7,939 nucleotides of DNA from contig DAOUGI010000053.1 in the NCBI GenBank assembly GCA_034429215.1, positions 1-7,939 on the forward strand, written 5' to 3'. This document shows positions 5,687-7,939 of the stretch, piece after piece. The position numbers and the translations under genes are program-made. Numbering within the stretch: position 1 is the first letter of the stretch; the number at the start of each line of letters is the position of its first letter. A model generated the notes under the pieces. It had not been told where the DNA came from. It saw nothing but the letters and a program-made list of their open reading frames with translations, and searched no databases. This DNA comes from JAFGOG01 sp034429215. Lineage in GTDB: Bacteria > Chloroflexota > Anaerolineae > JAAYZQ01.

Positions 5687-7297
5687 TTACTTCTTTGACC
5701 GGCTGAACAGCCGATCCAGCCATTTCCTGGGGCCGCGGCGGTGCCGGCGCCGCTTGTCCTCGCCGTGGTAATAGTAATAGTAATAGTACCCCCCTCCGCC
5801 AGACCTCAGCCGGTTCAACACCACGCCCAGCAGGTTGGCGTCCACCTGGCGCAGCCGGGCCGCCGCCTGCTCGGCGGCGCCGCGCCGCGTCCGCCCCGCG
5901 TCGGTCACCAGCAGGACCCCGTCGGTCTGGGTGGCCAGCACCGACGAGTCGGTCACCGCCAGGGAAGGCGGGCTGTCAAAAATGACCACGTCGGCCTCTT
6001 CCTTCAGCCGGTCGATGAGGGTCGCCATCCGCCGCGAGCCCAACAGCTCGGAGGGGTTGGGCGGCAGCGGGCCGGTGCTCAGCACCCGCAGGTTCTCGAT
6101 CCCGGTCGTCTGCAGGTGGCCGTCGAGGGTCGGCGTGTCGGTGACGAGCGCCGTGGTCAAGCCCTCCCTGTTCTCCAGGCCAAACATGCGGTGCATCACC
6201 GGCCGGCGCAGGTCGGCGTCGACCACGATCACCCGCTTGCCCGCCTGGGCCATCACCACCCCCAGGTTGGCCGCCGTCGTGCTCTTGCCCTCGACCGGGT
6301 TGGGGCTGGTCACCACGATCGTCTTGACCGGCCGGTCGAGGCTGGAGAACTGGAGGTTGGTGCGCAGCACCCGGTACGCCTCGGAAATCGGTGACTTTGG
6401 GTAGTTCACGGTCACCAGCTTTTCCGCCGGACTGGCCCCGGCGATGCGGCTGATGCCGGCCAGCGTGGTCAACTGCATCGCCCGGCTGATGTCGGCGGGC
6501 GTCTTGACCGTGTCGTCCATATAGTCGAGCAGGAACGCCGCCGCCAGCGCCAGCGCCAGGCCGATGGCCGCCGCGGTCAGCACGGTCATCATCCGGTTGG
6601 GGCCGATCGGATAGGCCGGCACGGTGGCCTTTTCGATAACGGTCAGCGTGTTCACCGCCCCCTCGGCCGTAAAGCTCAGGAGCTGGCCATAGTTGGCCTG
6701 CATGTTGCTCAGCTTTTGCTGCAAGGCGGCGATCTGCGTCTGGGTATCGGCGATCTCCCGGGCGCTGAACATCTTGCCCAGCTCGTCCTGCAGCCTGGCG
6801 ACCTCGGCCTTGGTGGAGCTGATGTCCGTTTCCAGGTCGTTGAGCTGCTGCTCCACGAACCCGCCGCGCTGCTCCTGCTCCGACTGGCTGGTGGGGGTCT
6901 GCTCGATGAGCTGGGTGGCCAGCTCGTCGGCCACGGCCGCCGCCCGCAGCGGATCGCTGTCGGTCACCCGGATCTCCAGCAATTGGGTGCCCTCCACCAG
7001 GCTGACCGAATAGCCCGGCAGCCATTCCATATCGAGCGCCGCCTTTGTGGCCTCTTGAACGGTCTGCCGGCGAGCGATCTCGGTGTAGGTCTGGGCCAGG
7101 TTCTGGGCCATATACAGGTCATACGAGTTTGGCTCCGCCTGGTTGAGCACCTGGCCGACGATCAGCGTGGTCTTGGCCTGGTAGGTGTCCGGCTGGTTGC
7201 GCACCGCCATGTAGCTGAAAAACGCGGCCACTCCGGTGCTGAGCACGATCAGCCACAGCCACTTCCACACCGTCCTGAAATAAGTTGTCAGTTCCAT
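5687..7297 (-). CDS. Wzc-like polysaccharide chain-length regulator fused to a BY-kinase
   Basis: A 536-residue inner-membrane protein expected to control exopolysaccharide polymerisation and export by cycles of tyrosine autophosphorylation. TM1 is about 11-32 and TM2 about 236-258, preceded by the proline motif ATVPAYPIGP (224-233). Between them lies an extracytoplasmic region with a coiled coil at about 137-205. The kinase has the oligomerisation motif EAYRVLR (306-312), Walker A PNPVEGKST (332-340), Walker A' VIVVDADLRRP (356-366) and Walker B VVIFDSPP (437-444). The tail has seven consecutive tyrosines (504-510), then a very basic end (KRRRHRRGPRK). Kinase and membrane parts are fused as in Wzc, but it is shorter than the roughly 720-residue E. 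coli enzyme. The ATG at 7297 (GAAAGG 9 nt upstream) is preferred to a TTG at 7318. Neighbouring polysaccharide genes are not in view. Confidence 0.92.
   Translation of the reverse strand: MELTTYFRTVWKWLWLIVLSTGVAAFFSYMAVRNQPDTYQAKTTLIVGQVLNQAEPNSYDLYMAQNLAQTYTEIARRQTVQEATKAALDMEWLPGYSVSLVEGTQLLEIRVTDSDPLRAAAVADELATQLIEQTPTSQSEQEQRGGFVEQQLNDLETDISSTKAEVARLQDELGKMFSAREIADTQTQIAALQQKLSNMQANYGQLLSFTAEGAVNTLTVIEKATVPAYPIGPNRMMTVLTAAAIGLALALAAAFLLDYMDDTVKTPADISRAMQLTTLAGISRIAGASPAEKLVTVNYPKSPISEAYRVLRTNLQFSSLDRPVKTIVVTSPNPVEGKSTTAANLGVVMAQAGKRVIVVDADLRRPVMHRMFGLENREGLTTALVTDTPTLDGHLQTTGIENLRVLSTGPLPPNPSELLGSRRMATLIDRLKEEADVVIFDSPPSLAVTDSSVLATQTDGVLLVTDAGRTRRGAAEQAAARLRQVDANLLGVVLNRLRSGGGGYYYYYYYHGEDKRRRHRRGPRKWLDRLFSRSKK
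5768..5788 (-). repeat. TACTAT hexanucleotide tract encoding the tyrosine tail
   Basis: On the minus strand the seven tyrosine codons alternate strictly TAC-TAT three times and end with TAC, a near-perfect 6-bp microsatellite of 21 nt. It encodes Y504-Y510 of the BY-kinase. Slippage by one unit would add or remove two tyrosines without a frameshift. Confidence 0.85.
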
Positions 7298-7322
7298 ACC
7301 AAATTGCCTTTCAATCAAAACC

Positions 7323-7358
7323 TATCCGGCAATTGTCATCTATCCGGAAATTGTCATT
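7323..7358 (+). repeat. tandem direct repeat of 18 bp
   Basis: TATCCGGCAATTGTCATC (7323-7340) is followed immediately by TATCCGGAAATTGTCATT (7341-7358), 16 of 18 positions identical. The second unit is also the left end of the larger inverted repeat. It looks like a duplication of the element's terminus. It lies 25 nt upstream of the kinase start codon. Confidence 0.8.
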
Positions 7359-7430
7359 CTGAGCGAAGCGAAGAATCTCTTCTCAGCCAAGAGAGACCCT
7401 TCGAGGACTCAGGGTGACAATTCTCGGATA
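7341..7430. repeat. interspersed inverted-repeat element (SERSEESL-type, MITE/REP-like)
   Basis: The 23-bp ends, 7341-7363 (TATCCGG...TTCTGAG) and 7408-7430 (CTCAGGG...CGGATA), are inverted repeats with 19 of 23 matches. A second nested pair, CGAAGAATCTCT against AGAGACCCTTCG (2 mismatches), extends the hairpin toward the centre. The core TGTCATTCTGAGCGAAGCGA is a short intergenic repeat I recall from many environmental bacterial genomes; one of its frames reads SERSEESL. The element fills most of the gap between the TolB-like gene and the kinase gene. It encodes no protein and has no transposase here. Confidence 0.85.
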
Positions 7431-7453
7431 GATACCTAACCGCCAGCCATCAG

Positions 7454-7939
7454 CTACTTAACCCACACCGGATCCCAGTCGTTGTATGGGCTGTCCAGCA
7501 GGGTGCGCCGGCCCGTGCCGTCGGCGTTCACAATCCAGAGCTGGCGGCGGCCGCTGCCCTCGTTGGACCAGTAAACGATCCGGGCCGGGCCCGCGCCGGC
7601 CGGCGCCCAGCTCGGGTGCTTGTCCCATTCCCACTGGTTCATGGTCAGCCGCCTGAGGTTCTTGCCGTCGGTCTCGACCACATAGATCTCGTCGTTGCCC
7701 GGCTCGGCCGACACCAGCGCCAGCAGCCCGCCGTCGGGCGACCACACCGGGTCGTAGCTCATGCCGGTGGTAAAGGTCACCTGCCACGAGCTGCCATAGT
7801 AGCTGGACTGGACATAGACCTGCGGCACGCCGTGGCCGTCGTTCTGGACATAGGCCCGGGCCAGCCCGTCGGGCGAGACGCTCTCTTTCTGCACGGCCAC
7901 GTCGTAGGGCCAGCGGGCCGTCAACAGCGCCACCCGGCC
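7454..7939 (-). CDS. TolB/PD40-type beta-propeller protein, C-terminal part only
   Basis: The reading frame is open to the window edge, so the start lies outside; 161 residues are visible. They contain PD40/WD40-like blades: YDPVWSPDGGLLALVS followed by DEIYVVETDGKNLRRLT, then a second with HPSWAPAG, a strand RIVYWSN, and QLWIVNADGTGRRTLL, ending DWDPVWVK. This pattern (SPDG, then xIYVxxxDGxxxxxLT) is typical of TolB-like propellers, which usually act outside the cytoplasm or as the sensory or binding part of larger proteins. A GTG at 7933 could start a short protein, but an upstream continuation is much more likely because the visible part begins mid-propeller. It is transcribed in the same direction as the kinase gene, 156 nt upstream of it, with the inverted-repeat element between. 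Function beyond the fold cannot be stated. Confidence 0.82.
   Translation of the reverse strand, partial: GRVALLTARWPYDVAVQKESVSPDGLARAYVQNDGHGVPQVYVQSSYYGSSWQVTFTTGMSYDPVWSPDGGLLALVSAEPGNDEIYVVETDGKNLRRLTMNQWEWDKHPSWAPAGAGPARIVYWSNEGSGRRQLWIVNADGTGRRTLLDSPYNDWDPVWVK

Noticed and set aside
5976..7025. Minus-strand 349-codon open frame inside the kinase gene
   Set aside because: Gly/Arg/Ala/Pro/Asp-rich low-complexity translation in a different frame of the BY-kinase gene, as GC-rich DNA commonly gives; no family motif.
6716..7417. Plus-strand frame ending in SERSEESLLSQERPFEDSG
   Set aside because: The peptide is only the translation of the intergenic repeat, joined to an antisense frame of the kinase gene.
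7341..7430. CRISPR array or attachment site
   Set aside because: There are no regularly spaced identical repeats with unique spacers and no integrase; the symmetry is that of one hairpin-forming element.

Overview
This 7.9-kb window is GC-rich chromosomal DNA, most likely from a member of the Chloroflexota (Anaerolineae/Caldilineae-like). That placement is an inference from remembered family resemblances: the long acyl-CoA dehydrogenase, the winged-helix / zinc-finger / MinD-like trio, the MshC-like cysteine ligase, and the interspersed repeat whose translation reads SERSEESL. No rRNA or tRNA gene, CRISPR array, transposase or phage gene was seen.

Layout. (1) 1-1911: a good sigma70-type promoter, a leader of about 170 nt, an acyl-CoA dehydrogenase-family gene with a long C-terminal extension, and a strong intrinsic terminator. 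(2) 1912-2080: no gene; a degenerate copy of an interspersed repeat. (3) 2081-3438, minus strand: a tight three-gene operon encoding a small winged-helix protein, a 70-residue Cys-rich B-box-like protein, and a MinD/ParA-type ATPase whose deviant Walker A motif starts with Arg instead of Lys. (4) 3439-3686: a divergent promoter region, with back-to-back promoters and a perfect inverted repeat between the two -35 boxes. (5) 3687-5630, plus strand: an Fe-type superoxide dismutase, then a cysteinyl-tRNA-synthetase-fold ligase that looks more like MshC (mycothiol cysteine ligase) than CysS. (6) 5638-5672: a bidirectional terminator between convergent genes. (7) 5687-7297, minus strand: a Wzc-like chain-length regulator fused to a bacterial tyrosine kinase with a seven-tyrosine tail. 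(8) 7323-7430: a well-formed copy of the interspersed inverted repeat. (9) 7454-7939, minus strand: the C-terminal part of a TolB/PD40-type beta-propeller protein that runs off the window.

How the parts may work together. The superoxide dismutase and the MshC-like ligase suggest a small redox-defence neighbourhood. The winged-helix protein is divergent from the superoxide dismutase gene and could regulate it through the shared palindrome; this is inference. The tyrosine kinase points to exopolysaccharide synthesis, with its partner genes presumably outside the window. The most interesting items are the MshC-like ligase outside its usual actinobacterial setting, the winged-helix / zinc / R-type MinD operon and its divergent promoter, the hexanucleotide repeat coding for the kinase tyrosine tail, and the two oppositely oriented repeat copies.
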